IMG/VR virus record: IMGVR_UViG_3300001533_000263 | Coordinates: 1-40,200 of that record | Direction: 5' to 3' (one strand) | Origin: a virus | Length of the DNA stretch: 40,200 bases | In this document: piece by piece, positions 14,401-22,262 of the stretch | Position numbering within the stretch: position 1 is the stretch's first letter | Layout of the letters: every line of letters begins with the position of its first letter | Program-made: the position numbers and the translations under genes | Notes under the pieces: model-generated | What the model saw: the letters and a program-made list of their open reading frames with translations, nothing else | What the model was told of the DNA's origin: nothing | The model's database searches: none

Positions 14401-15780
14401 CTCCGCTATGACTTTCTTGGCTTCTTGTATGAGGGACGGAGGCTTGATAACACTTTTTAAATCAACCCCAGGAGTAGCAGTTTTAGGCGGAGTAGCTTTG
14501 GGTGGGGTTTTAACAGTCTTTCTTAATGCTTCATCTAATTCTTGAACCTGTTTTTGTAAACCTTTGGTATTTCTATCAATAGTTTTTATATAATTAATTC
14601 TGGCTTTAGGAGATAGACCCCACTTACCTATACTTGCTATAGCTCTTTTACTTGCTTCTGCGTCAGATATTCCCGGAAAGTTTGATTTTATCTTTGCCTT
14701 TGCAGCTCTTAAATTCCAATCTTTTATTTCTTGTGATTCGTATGCCTGTGCAATTTCTTTAGCGTTGTATCCTTGTGTCAAGGCTGCTGTTATTGCATTT
14801 ATTGCTGCGTTTACATAATCTTCTGAGGTTAAAGGTTTACCTGGTTTTCTTGCCTTAGCAATAGAAAGAGTAGAAGAACCCACTAAAAGTCCTGCTAAAC
14901 CGCCTCTTTTTATGTTTCCTAAAGCGTCATCTATCTTACCACCTATCTTAGTTGCAGGGATAATCCCCCACGGAGCCCAAGTAGGAATACCCCATCCACC
15001 TTCTTTAGCTATTCTGCCAAAATTTATGTCCGTTATATCTTCTGCTTTAGTAAATTGTCGGGCAAATTCTTTTGTAGCTTCAATCCCGCCACCTATTAAA
15101 CCTCTTGATGCCATACTGCCTAATACTCGTGCTGCAGTAGGAAATGTTTCTTGTAACATAGGAATAGCACGAGAAACTTTAGGTCCTACACCTTTTGTGA
15201 AAGGACCAAAAAACTTTACTAAACCCAATGTATTTATTACATCTCCACCGCCCTTAGCTATACCCCAAGTCATTGGATATTTCTTTTGTAACTTTTCTGC
15301 TTGTTCGTCTTTAAACAGCTCCATAGTAGCACCTGTTAAAAGACCGGTTAAAGCTGTGGATACTCTTTCCTTTTGTTCTTTTTCTTTACCTATAATCTCG
15401 CCAATGTCAGTAGTCCCGTATTCTTTTTGAAGAACTTGAGGATTAAGTTGTTTTAATTGGTTGGCTTTAACTATATCTCCTTTTTCCTGTAACTTCTGCC
15501 CAATATCTAACTTACCTAAAGTTTTGGTAATTGCTCTTGCTTGATTTAAAACAGTGTTCACATTACCTGAAACATAATCCTGTGCTTTCCCAAAAAGGTT
15601 TCGTTCTTCAGGATAGTCCACTTGGTCGCTTTTTGCCACAGTAGAATAAGGAAGTTCCCTGCCCCCAAACTGTTTTTGTATTTGTTTGAAAGGGTTGTCT
15701 TCTGTTGGTTTATTTATTTTCAGAAAAGGGTTTTCTTCTTCTGAACGTTTTCTTTTAATTTCTAAAAAAGGATTAGCCAT
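11467..15780 (-). CDS. Large polyvalent internal virion protein with ART-like domain, 1437 aa
   Basis: The N-terminus has three NPF(L/K)xI repeats (ENPFLKINKPTEDNPFKQI), possible binding peptides. A Gly/Ile/Ala-rich region (about 140-330) could be membrane-active. Around residues 500-600 lies an ADP-ribosyltransferase-like segment: VTVYRATRQNQLNPGDWVTFSKTYA ... VIFAGDDINEFGYYP, the ART pattern of phage polyvalent proteins. The C-terminal third includes a FLSSTEAIRKYGIIRGIPKYASHKLSPALSEAIDVFIRNKDYYG segment typical of the large polyvalent protein-associated LPD38 type. Such proteins are carried in the virion and ejected into the host. Enzyme activity is inferred, not shown. Confidence 0.75.
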   Translation of the reverse strand: MANPFLEIKRKRSEEENPFLKINKPTEDNPFKQIQKQFGGRELPYSTVAKSDQVDYPEERNLFGKAQDYVSGNVNTVLNQARAITKTLGKLDIGQKLQEKGDIVKANQLKQLNPQVLQKEYGTTDIGEIIGKEKEQKERVSTALTGLLTGATMELFKDEQAEKLQKKYPMTWGIAKGGGDVINTLGLVKFFGPFTKGVGPKVSRAIPMLQETFPTAARVLGSMASRGLIGGGIEATKEFARQFTKAEDITDINFGRIAKEGGWGIPTWAPWGIIPATKIGGKIDDALGNIKRGGLAGLLVGSSTLSIAKARKPGKPLTSEDYVNAAINAITAALTQGYNAKEIAQAYESQEIKDWNLRAAKAKIKSNFPGISDAEASKRAIASIGKWGLSPKARINYIKTIDRNTKGLQKQVQELDEALRKTVKTPPKATPPKTATPGVDLKSVIKPPSLIQEAKKVIAEGKTVEEFVKAQFEKPSYGMAHRPTYEDMPPAHNLLEGEAIPRDVYEHPEWSIASGRNVKTDKSARESWGVLQKIRNKPEAEVTVYRATRQNQLNPGDWVTFSKTYAQESVEPNTPEKVYSFKVKAKDVIFAGDDINEFGYYPKSQLTDIWKQAQGEKGERIEDLPTEMHLGVPLYPEKFVQEDIIPAATKVISTGKGMSKSIRSFFAPESSSKQAYRAGMTIRQSLARKVQQTEKFAEDSEKRLLFWEKVPEEEKLSFIMGMEKGEISSKFEPLAKEYRKILDEAYELSKDLSEKINYIDNYFPHIWAREDVPKVKDFLYKYKTRIGKEKYSKLRGLDLVKTGLELGFKLKTTNPESLVTARYVSALRAKAHADMLKRMQEQGVLKEVSPQEKDPNKALIQTPFGIFEGQPEIINLINRKLQPSIYELDNWFGDVMKGALQAKNMYVSYILNLSGFHAVEVTASDIAIQGVLAMKSLGRGHIGKAIEQASTAIVQPLVSILKGKQIQNAYYGKDAPEWAKRASEYLIRGGGRMTMPAIYKVKAKQAFMKAIHKKNVIGVIPRAVKLGLEYSMKPILEFYVPKLKVANYYKLVSDWLANHPNATTDQVDKYLSRTWDLMDYNFGQMVYDNLFWDRWARDLGVLSTLSLGWNMGTIRQFGGTPVDIVSNLKSIKSKSKDPLYVDRNLMTLAYLITIAGVGSLVGYLVAGRAPKTAKDFIAPPTGEIDDEGNEVRVVIPAMTKEFLSSTEAIRKYGIIRGIPKYASHKLSPALSEAIDVFIRNKDYYGVDIRDPQAPVLEQVGQVMDYFLKKKPISISSLQTNLRYNPDSSSWEKVAPFLGFSTAPKYVTRTKLQKEIFDINESKFKRDLTRAEWEKIKKKFELRKKIKENNLTNKDLVTAFKQGIIKGDTIGRLKYNLKTFAENAKLPKDVRVFKYLSNDEQLYLYQKMNSSEKKRYVPYMNKSLIEKLLRDMIRKENK

Positions 15781-15787
15781 AATACCC

Positions 15788-16816
15788 CTATCTATAAAAC
15801 TTTAAAAATAAATCTGGATTATATCCAGCCTCTTTTAACATCTTGCTTATTTCAGCCAAACTTTTACCTTTCTTCTCTAAGTCCATCGCTTTATCTAATA
15901 TCATATCTGTTGTATCTTCTCCGTAAGAGGTTACAGCTTCTTCGTAAGCAGCTCCTCTACCTAACCTGCCTAATCCGGTTGCTCTTGGTTCTATTACAGT
16001 CTTCTTGCCAGCCTCTTTTTTGTCCTCATCTCCTTCCATCAAACTTTTTCTAAAGTCTTCTATGCTGGTTTCTTTAGGTTCAGGTGCTAACCCGCTTATG
16101 GTTTTTTCTAATTTAGCGTAATCTTTTAATGCCTCTAAAGCTCCAGGATTTCCTAAGTTCTCTTTTGTGAACCTTTGTATTCCCTTAAAACCTTCCTTTT
16201 CTTTAATTTTGCCAAGTGCTTGCATATAGACTGCTTTTTGTAAGTTTTCTTGTGAATCGTCTTTACTGTAACTTCTGGTTGGTGCTCCCAGTCTTGACCT
16301 CATAGCAGAGCCAAAAGTTCTTCCTAACCCCTGCCAAACACTCGGGTCTTCAGGCGGAGGTTTTCCTATAAATCCGTGTCCAAAACCCTGCCCTAACCCA
16401 AATAATCCTTCAGGGCTTTGTTGTTTTAATCGCTGATTCTGAACAATTTTATCTAACATAGCATAGTTTTCTGAAGGGGGAGTTCCCATCTGTTGGTTTA
16501 AACTATTTTGTGTTAATGCGGGTAAATCTTCGTTAACTACATCAGCAACTATTCCTTCAATAAGGTCATCAGTAGCCCCTGAAAGATATTCATCTAAAGC
16601 AGAACCTTCATCCTGACCCCCACCTCTAATGCCTTTTGTTGCTAACCCCTTTACAGGTCCTTCCATATCTTTGGTGGCTTCGGCTGCGATGTTAGCTGCA
16701 ATAGCTTTTTTTGCAAATGCTGCTATAATTGGCCAAAACCCATTTTTCATACCAGATTTATTGTGAACTGGTGCGTGTTTAAATGATGTTATTGCTTTTA
16801 ATAATCTTTTAATCAT
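15788..16816 (-). CDS. Internal virion-type protein, 342 aa
   Basis: I chose the ATG at 16816 (MIKRLLKAITSF), which follows GGAGGAATT; an earlier in-frame ATG at 16846 has no SD. A basic amphipathic start is followed by an alanine-rich segment (WPIIAAFAKKAIAANIAAEATKD). Long polar, probably disordered, charged regions follow. It lies immediately before the 1437-aa gene and after another low-complexity protein. This is the usual place for ejection proteins of short-tailed phages. No family name can be given. Confidence 0.6.
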   Translation of the reverse strand: MIKRLLKAITSFKHAPVHNKSGMKNGFWPIIAAFAKKAIAANIAAEATKDMEGPVKGLATKGIRGGGQDEGSALDEYLSGATDDLIEGIVADVVNEDLPALTQNSLNQQMGTPPSENYAMLDKIVQNQRLKQQSPEGLFGLGQGFGHGFIGKPPPEDPSVWQGLGRTFGSAMRSRLGAPTRSYSKDDSQENLQKAVYMQALGKIKEKEGFKGIQRFTKENLGNPGALEALKDYAKLEKTISGLAPEPKETSIEDFRKSLMEGDEDKKEAGKKTVIEPRATGLGRLGRGAAYEEAVTSYGEDTTDMILDKAMDLEKKGKSLAEISKMLKEAGYNPDLFLKFYR

Positions 16817-16824
16817 AATTCCTC

Positions 16825-17541
16825 CTATCCTCTGTAAAGTCCCCATAAGAATGATTGGTCGCCGTGTTGTAATGGCATTGGTCTTGATGCTTGTGCAAAT
16901 GGAGCATAAGTTTCCCCCATAAATCCCATAGTGTTCTGTGGGGTGAATTGTTGTGAATATTGTCCTGTCTGTGGCATTGCCGGTTGTGATAACGGTTGTC
17001 TGCCCATAAGCGATAACGCCATATCTTGGCTTCTTTGTTGATATTGTTGTTGTTGTTCCATCATACCTCTACTCATATAATCAGAACCTATACCAGAACC
17101 TACATTATAACCTAATCCGCCTGCAAGGTCTGAACGATATTGTTCTCTTGCCCAGTCAGGAACGTTCCCTGCTGCTCCTTCTGAAGCTTGTGCTGCTAAT
17201 TGTTCTTGTAAGGCTGTGGTCTCAGGGTGCATTGCTGACTGTGCTTTTTGTATAGCTTGACCCATTGGTGCTGCAAATTGTTCGGCTAATCCCACCTGTT
17301 GAGCAGCTTGTAAAGGGGCATATTGCATTTGTGTTTCATAGACTTGAGGCATAGATTCAACCCAAGCCGATATTGCGTCTGCTGTTGATGGTTGTGGCGG
17401 CGGGGTTGGTTGGTACACCTCAGTTTTACTACCACCCCCAGAATAAACAGCAAGTTCACCATTTATTCTGTTGGCTCTAATTGTTGAGTTATGCTCTGCG
17501 TAATAATACCCTTCTCTTTTGTTGTAAATCCATTTAAACAT
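16825..17541 (-). CDS. Q/A/G/P-rich virion-associated protein, 238 aa
   Basis: A short ordered N-terminus (MFKWIYNKREGYYYAEHNST) is followed by a PTPPPQPS linker. A long region rich in Gln, Ala, Gly and Met follows, with QQQQQYQQRSQDM near residue 165. Proteins of this composition often lie next to ejection proteins of N4/P22-like phages and are probably structural. Composition is clearly different from the replication genes. Confidence 0.55.
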   Translation of the reverse strand: MFKWIYNKREGYYYAEHNSTIRANRINGELAVYSGGGSKTEVYQPTPPPQPSTADAISAWVESMPQVYETQMQYAPLQAAQQVGLAEQFAAPMGQAIQKAQSAMHPETTALQEQLAAQASEGAAGNVPDWAREQYRSDLAGGLGYNVGSGIGSDYMSRGMMEQQQQYQQRSQDMALSLMGRQPLSQPAMPQTGQYSQQFTPQNTMGFMGETYAPFAQASRPMPLQHGDQSFLWGLYRG

Positions 17542-17544
17542 CTT

Positions 17545-17943
17545 CTACCTCCCTAAAAATTCTTTTACACTATATACTTTAATTCTGTTGCTACCATACT
17601 TTCCTGCTCGTTGATAGCCTATATATTTACATTGAGGGTTGTTTTTTATCCCTAAAAATAACAACGCCTTTAACACTTTTATTCCTCTTACCCCTTTTCT
17701 TATAATTACATCCATTATATGGACTGTATCATTATTTACCCAGTCCCATCTCGCTACTGCTGCTAAGCCTTCCTTATCATATATTTCCATGAATGTTCCA
17801 TATTGTTTATGCAACTTAATTACTTTTTCCAGTTCTTCTCTATCATATCCTTGATATACTTGTCCACCTTCGTTTTGTATAAAATCAATTAGTTCTTTCA
17901 CATTATTATTGGAATAAGAACAACTAAAGTATAACTCCCCCAC
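17545..17943 (-). CDS. GNAT-like acetyltransferase, phage type, 132 aa
   Basis: The run VARWDWVNNDTVHIMDVIIRKGVRGIKVLKALLFLGIKNNPQCKYIGYQRAGKYGSNRIKVYSVKEF resembles a small GNAT family present in many phage structural regions. It shows a beta-bulge strand, an R/K-G-x-G/R turn replacing the usual Q-x-x-G-x-G/A, and a final YxxxEF strand. Substrate unknown. The canonical acetyl-CoA loop is weak (IRKGVRGIK), so activity is uncertain. It overlaps the membrane-protein gene by 46 bases. Confidence 0.6.
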   Translation of the reverse strand: MGELYFSCSYSNNNVKELIDFIQNEGGQVYQGYDREELEKVIKLHKQYGTFMEIYDKEGLAAVARWDWVNNDTVHIMDVIIRKGVRGIKVLKALLFLGIKNNPQCKYIGYQRAGKYGSNRIKVYSVKEFLGR

Positions 17944-18422
17944 ACACCTAATTCATCCCATATAAGTTCTTTCCCAAGTAATTGTATAGTTCCTAATTTA
18001 CGCCACCATATTGACGATATACCGGCTATTACGCATAAGGCAATACTAAGTATGGCTAAACCTCTAAAACCCGCTGTATGGGCGAATATGGCTAATATAA
18101 GCCCTCTCAGAAGCCCTATTGTGCCTCTTACAAGTATATCTGATATAGGTTGTTCTCCTTTTGTGTATTTACACCAGAATTTACCAAGAGTAGAACCACC
18201 ATCTCCTTTGTTTGGTATTCCGTAACCTATCGGTAAAAACCAACCTAAGAAGATGAGAGAATACCAACCGTGTCCGAACAAGAAAGATAAGAGTATAAGT
18301 AAAAGAGGTATTCCTACTCTACGCCAACCCTTAGAAGTCTTGTGAGCTCCACCGTAAGCACCTAATAAAGAACCTGCTATTACGCTAAGACCTGCTATTA
18401 GTCTTTTAAGTTTTTTATTCAT
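17898..18422 (-). CDS. Multi-pass membrane protein, 174 aa
   Basis: About four hydrophobic segments are visible: IAGLSVIAGSLLGAYGG, GIPLLLILLSFLFGHGWYSLIFLGWFLP, GLLRGLILAIFAHTAGFRGLAILSIALCVIAGI and a final SYTLVVLIPIIM. The N-terminus is basic (MNKKLKRL). Related membrane proteins occur in phage late regions, sometimes near lysis or ejection genes. No function assigned. Confidence 0.6.
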   Translation of the reverse strand: MNKKLKRLIAGLSVIAGSLLGAYGGAHKTSKGWRRVGIPLLLILLSFLFGHGWYSLIFLGWFLPIGYGIPNKGDGGSTLGKFWCKYTKGEQPISDILVRGTIGLLRGLILAIFAHTAGFRGLAILSIALCVIAGISSIWWRKLGTIQLLGKELIWDELGVWGSYTLVVLIPIIM

Positions 18423-18639
18423 TTATCTCCTTAACCTCACAAGGTTTATTTAGTTTGCTGTCTGCGTAGTGATGGTGAGTATGCAAGAAGCACTTATTAT
18501 TTCTTACTATGTCTTTTAGGTCTTTTATCTTCTCTTTTGCCTCTGCCTCGTCTTTAACTTCTACTCTTAGGATTTCTGGCATTTGTTCTTCTTTTTCGGT
18601 TGCTGTTAATTGTTCTACGATTTCTAAGTATTGTTTCAT
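18415..18639 (-). CDS. Hypothetical small acidic protein, 74 aa
   Basis: MKQYLEIVEQLTATEKEEQMPEILRVEVKDEAEAKEKIKDLKDIVRNNKCFLHTHHHYAD. It is charged and helical with a His cluster (HTHHH). ATG at 18639 follows ATAGGAGGAAAA. It overlaps the membrane-protein gene by 8 bases. Unrecognised. Confidence 0.55.
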   Translation of the reverse strand: MKQYLEIVEQLTATEKEEQMPEILRVEVKDEAEAKEKIKDLKDIVRNNKCFLHTHHHYADSKLNKPCEVKEINE

Positions 18640-18681
18640 TTTTCCTCCTATGGGTTGTTTTTCCCTTTCTGGTTTTTCATT

Positions 18682-19952
18682 TTATCCATCCAAGGGATGC
18701 AGTCCAAGCATGACCCTTTTGATATCTGATTGGCTTAGGGCTTTGGAGAATATCATTGGGGAGTCTATTAAGCCATTGAAATTCCTATCTGCCATCGCTT
18801 CTGAAGCACCTATATATAATTTAGCATCGCTTGTTCCTGCTCCTTTAGCTAATTGTCTGTTATAACTATCTATTTCTGTTCCGTTCGTGTAAATTTTAGT
18901 ATAAGTGCCATTAGTAACTCCTACTATAAAAATCCATTCATCGGCTGTAACATCTGCAGAATCACTATCTGTTACACTACCATCAGTTGTAAAATATATT
19001 CTACCGTCTCTATGGACATATAGCCCATATCCTCCCGTTCCGCTAACACCAGATTCTTTAGCTAATATTCTTTGATAGGCATCACCAGTTAAAGTGGCTT
19101 TAACCCAAGCACATAAAGTTATATCTCCTGAAACTTTTAGAGTATCATTATTACCACAATCTATATAATCATCAGTCCCGTCAAAGCTATAACACTGTCC
19201 AAACTTTCCTGTGGTTAGAGATGCACCGTCAACGGTTCCTAAATTGTAATTATGAGAATCATCCCAAGCTCTACTTATCCAACTTGCACCGTCTATTGTG
19301 CCGTCATTACTATTCCCAGACGCATCATCTAGTGTTGTATTTTCTCCTTCATCCATTTTATACCAAGTAATAAGGTCTGTATCACTAACAGAATTACCAT
19401 TGTGAAATGCCTCTGCCTCACTTGAAGAAAGAACTCTTGAATAAATCCTCATATCATAAAGTTTCCCTGCGAAGTATCCGGCTGAACTTCCAGTCCACGA
19501 CCCCCCTCCCTTAAATGCACCTATCCTCCAATATCCACTATAATTTTGAGCACCTGATGCTGAACCTGTGCCATCAGATACACCATCCACATAGAGTATT
19601 AAATTAGTTCCATTAAATGTTGCACAAAAACTATGCCACTTTCCATCATTATAAGAAGTAGATGAAGTAGCTAACTTAACAGCACCATCATATACACCGA
19701 AAATCAATCTACCACTTGTATCTACATAAACATTCCTATCATGAGAATATGATGATTCTCCTGACCTTTGGTCCTCAAATCCTATTATCTTTCTTCCTGC
19801 TGTAGTAGTAGTATTAAAAAATCCACACAAAGAAAATGTCTGTGGATTAGTATATTGTGTTGTAGTATAGACATAATCATCAGTTCCATCAAAACTCAAT
19901 AAGTCAGCAGTTTTGTCACAACTATAATATGCTTTTAAGTTTGGTGTTATTA

Positions 19953-19956
<4 letters not shown>
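18682..19956 (-). CDS. Two-LamG-domain tail/fibre protein, 424 aa
   Basis: Two concanavalin-like (LamG/Laminin_G_3) jelly-roll domains in tandem. The first spans about residues 20-195 ([28 protein letters not shown] ... [15 protein letters not shown] ... [18 protein letters not shown]). The second spans about 245-420 ([33 protein letters not shown] ... [13 protein letters not shown] ... [17 protein letters not shown]). Each begins with SFDGTDDY and ends with an A-L-S/E helix. Such domains bind carbohydrates and are common in phage receptor-binding proteins. The start overlaps the collagen-like gene by 4 bases. Confidence 0.85.
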
Positions 19957-20786
<830 letters not shown>

Positions 20787-20795
20787 TGTTTACTC

Positions 20796-21038
20796 CTATA
20801 ATTTACCTTCCGATTTTAATTCTTCTATTACTTGTTTTTCTAATATTTCGTTCTTTCTTTGGTTGATTAGTTGTTGTCGTTTCTCTTCTGCTGTTGGTTC
20901 TGGTTTGTCTATTTTAGGGAAATCTTTTTTATCACATTCTATAAATTCATAATCAGAGGTGTTTTCTGGTTGTTTGGATAATTCGTAATAACTTTCAATT
21001 TTGTTTGTTTTTTTGTTTTTAATATATCCTGTTTTCAT
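20796..21038 (-). CDS. Small fibre-region protein, 80 aa
   Basis: MKTGYIKNKKTNKIESYYELSKQPENTSDYEFIECDKKDFPKIDKP then a charged helix (AEEKRQQLINQRKNEILEKQVIEELKSEGKL). This resembles small proteins between fibre genes that may act in assembly. No family assigned. The sizeable C-terminal helix could form a coiled coil. Confidence 0.5.
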   Translation of the reverse strand: MKTGYIKNKKTNKIESYYELSKQPENTSDYEFIECDKKDFPKIDKPEPTAEEKRQQLINQRKNEILEKQVIEELKSEGKL

Positions 21039-21047
21039 ATCAACTCC

Positions 21048-21740
21048 TTATGATAATGGTATCCAATAAATATCTCCCCAATTAAAATTTTCACCTGTAA
21101 CTTTCCAGTAATCATCTTTTTTAACAGGCATTGTTATTGATTGACGAGAAGTATTTCCATATTCTCCTTCACGAGAAGCAATTCTTAATGTTGCAGGAGG
21201 ATTACTACTGTCAGTATATCCTCTTACCCCAGGAGGTTCACCGTCTCTTGAACCCCAAGCTAAAACAAATCCATCAGTAGAAGCCTGATAAACTGTATCA
21301 CCACTTCTTGAGACCCAGGAACCAAACGCAACTTGAGGAGCGTTCTCATCTATACTCTCCTTTGTTTTCTTCGGTGTCATATACTTGGTGTCATTGGTAG
21401 CAGCCTCGGCTTCTGCTGTTGAAGCTTTGTCTAAGGCATTGGTAGTTATTTCGTCATCGACATATTTTTTCCTTGCCAATTCATCATCATCTGTTGGGTC
21501 ACTATCATTAGCTCGAGGCAACGTGCTAAATATATATTCCCCTGTTATTGTAAAATCTCCACCTGTGATTAAATAGCCAGATGAACTTAAATCTATTTTT
21601 GATGCGTCTATGTTTGCACTTGCGGATATATCAGCATTAACTATACCCGATACACTACCGTCATCTACTAAAGCGTTAAGTTTAGCTGCTGTTACGGTTT
21701 CTGAAGCACTAAACGTATGTCCTCTCGATAAATTAGCAAT
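21048..21740 (-). CDS. Tail fibre protein, 230 aa, apparent ATT start
   Basis: The coding frame is open upstream to ATT at 21740, six bases after a perfect AAGGAGG. It reads IANLSRGHTFSASETVTAAKLNALVDDGSVSGIVNADISASANIDASKIDL. This is the standard N-terminus of phage fibre proteins and parallels the neighbouring fibre gene ([25 protein letters not shown]). The middle (ARKKYVDDEITTNALDKASTAEAEAATNDTKYMTPKKTKESID) is a typical fibre linker. The C-terminus (QVAFGSWVSRSGDTVYQASTDGFVLAWG) is a beta-rich tip. A TTG at 21521 is in frame but lacks an SD and would lose the attachment domain. Confidence 0.75.
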   Translation of the reverse strand: MANLSRGHTFSASETVTAAKLNALVDDGSVSGIVNADISASANIDASKIDLSSSGYLITGGDFTITGEYIFSTLPRANDSDPTDDDELARKKYVDDEITTNALDKASTAEAEAATNDTKYMTPKKTKESIDENAPQVAFGSWVSRSGDTVYQASTDGFVLAWGSRDGEPPGVRGYTDSSNPPATLRIASREGEYGNTSRQSITMPVKKDDYWKVTGENFNWGDIYWIPLS

Positions 21741-21972
21741 AATGCACCTCCTTTTTAGCGTGCAATTGTCTATGACAATCTACACATAATGTATCTCCAT
21801 TCCATCTTTCATATCTTAGTTTTGGAAAATAAGTATATGAATAAATGTGATGTGGTTCTAATTTAATTGTTATCCCTTGCCCAGACTTCTTTCCACATTC
21901 TTGGCAAGTATTCTTTCAAAAACTTCTTTTCTCCATTTTATATACTGTGCATTCTTGTATGGTATTCCGTTC
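21733..21972 (-). pseudogene. Frameshifted HNH endonuclease remnant
   Basis: Two minus-strand frames join to give GIPYKNAQYIKWRKEVFER / CQECGKKSGQGITIKLEPHHIYSYTYFPKLRYERWNGDTLCVDCHRQLHAKK. This is a complete HNH zinc nuclease: CxxC, LEPHHI, and CxxCHR(Q)LH. The frame shifts near 21920 with a short deletion between FER and CQEC, and no start codon remains at the 5' end. Its 3' end runs 8 bases into the fibre gene. It is a decayed homing-type insertion between two tail genes. Confidence 0.75.
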
Positions 21973-21986
21973 TAGGATATACTCCA

Positions 21987-22262
21987 CTAGGCATTTTCTA
22001 TCTCCCCTATTTTGTCTGCTACAAAACATTCTGCCTCTAAATGAGTTTTGTATTTGTGCATTCTTCCTTTTTCTTCTACTGTTGTATAATCAGTTAATCC
22101 GTCTTTAAGGTGTTCTGTTAACAAAAACTTATTTCCCTTAAAGTTTATTTCTACTTCTGCTTTCTTGGGTTGACCATTATCTTGATATATTTTTCTATAA
22201 ACTTCTACATCACGGTTATATCTTCTTTTAAACTGTTTCTCTATTGACGGATTATGTTTCAT
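21987..22262 (-). CDS. Hypothetical protein, 91 aa
   Basis: MKHNPSIEKQFKRRYNRDVEVYRKIYQDNGQPKKAEVEINFKGNKFLLTEHLKDGLTDY... A basic N-terminal helix is followed by a small beta domain. The start overlaps the end of the stabilisation-protein gene by 11 bases. Not recognised; probably a minor structural or assembly factor from its position. Confidence 0.5.
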   Translation of the reverse strand: MKHNPSIEKQFKRRYNRDVEVYRKIYQDNGQPKKAEVEINFKGNKFLLTEHLKDGLTDYTTVEEKGRMHKYKTHLEAECFVADKIGEIENA

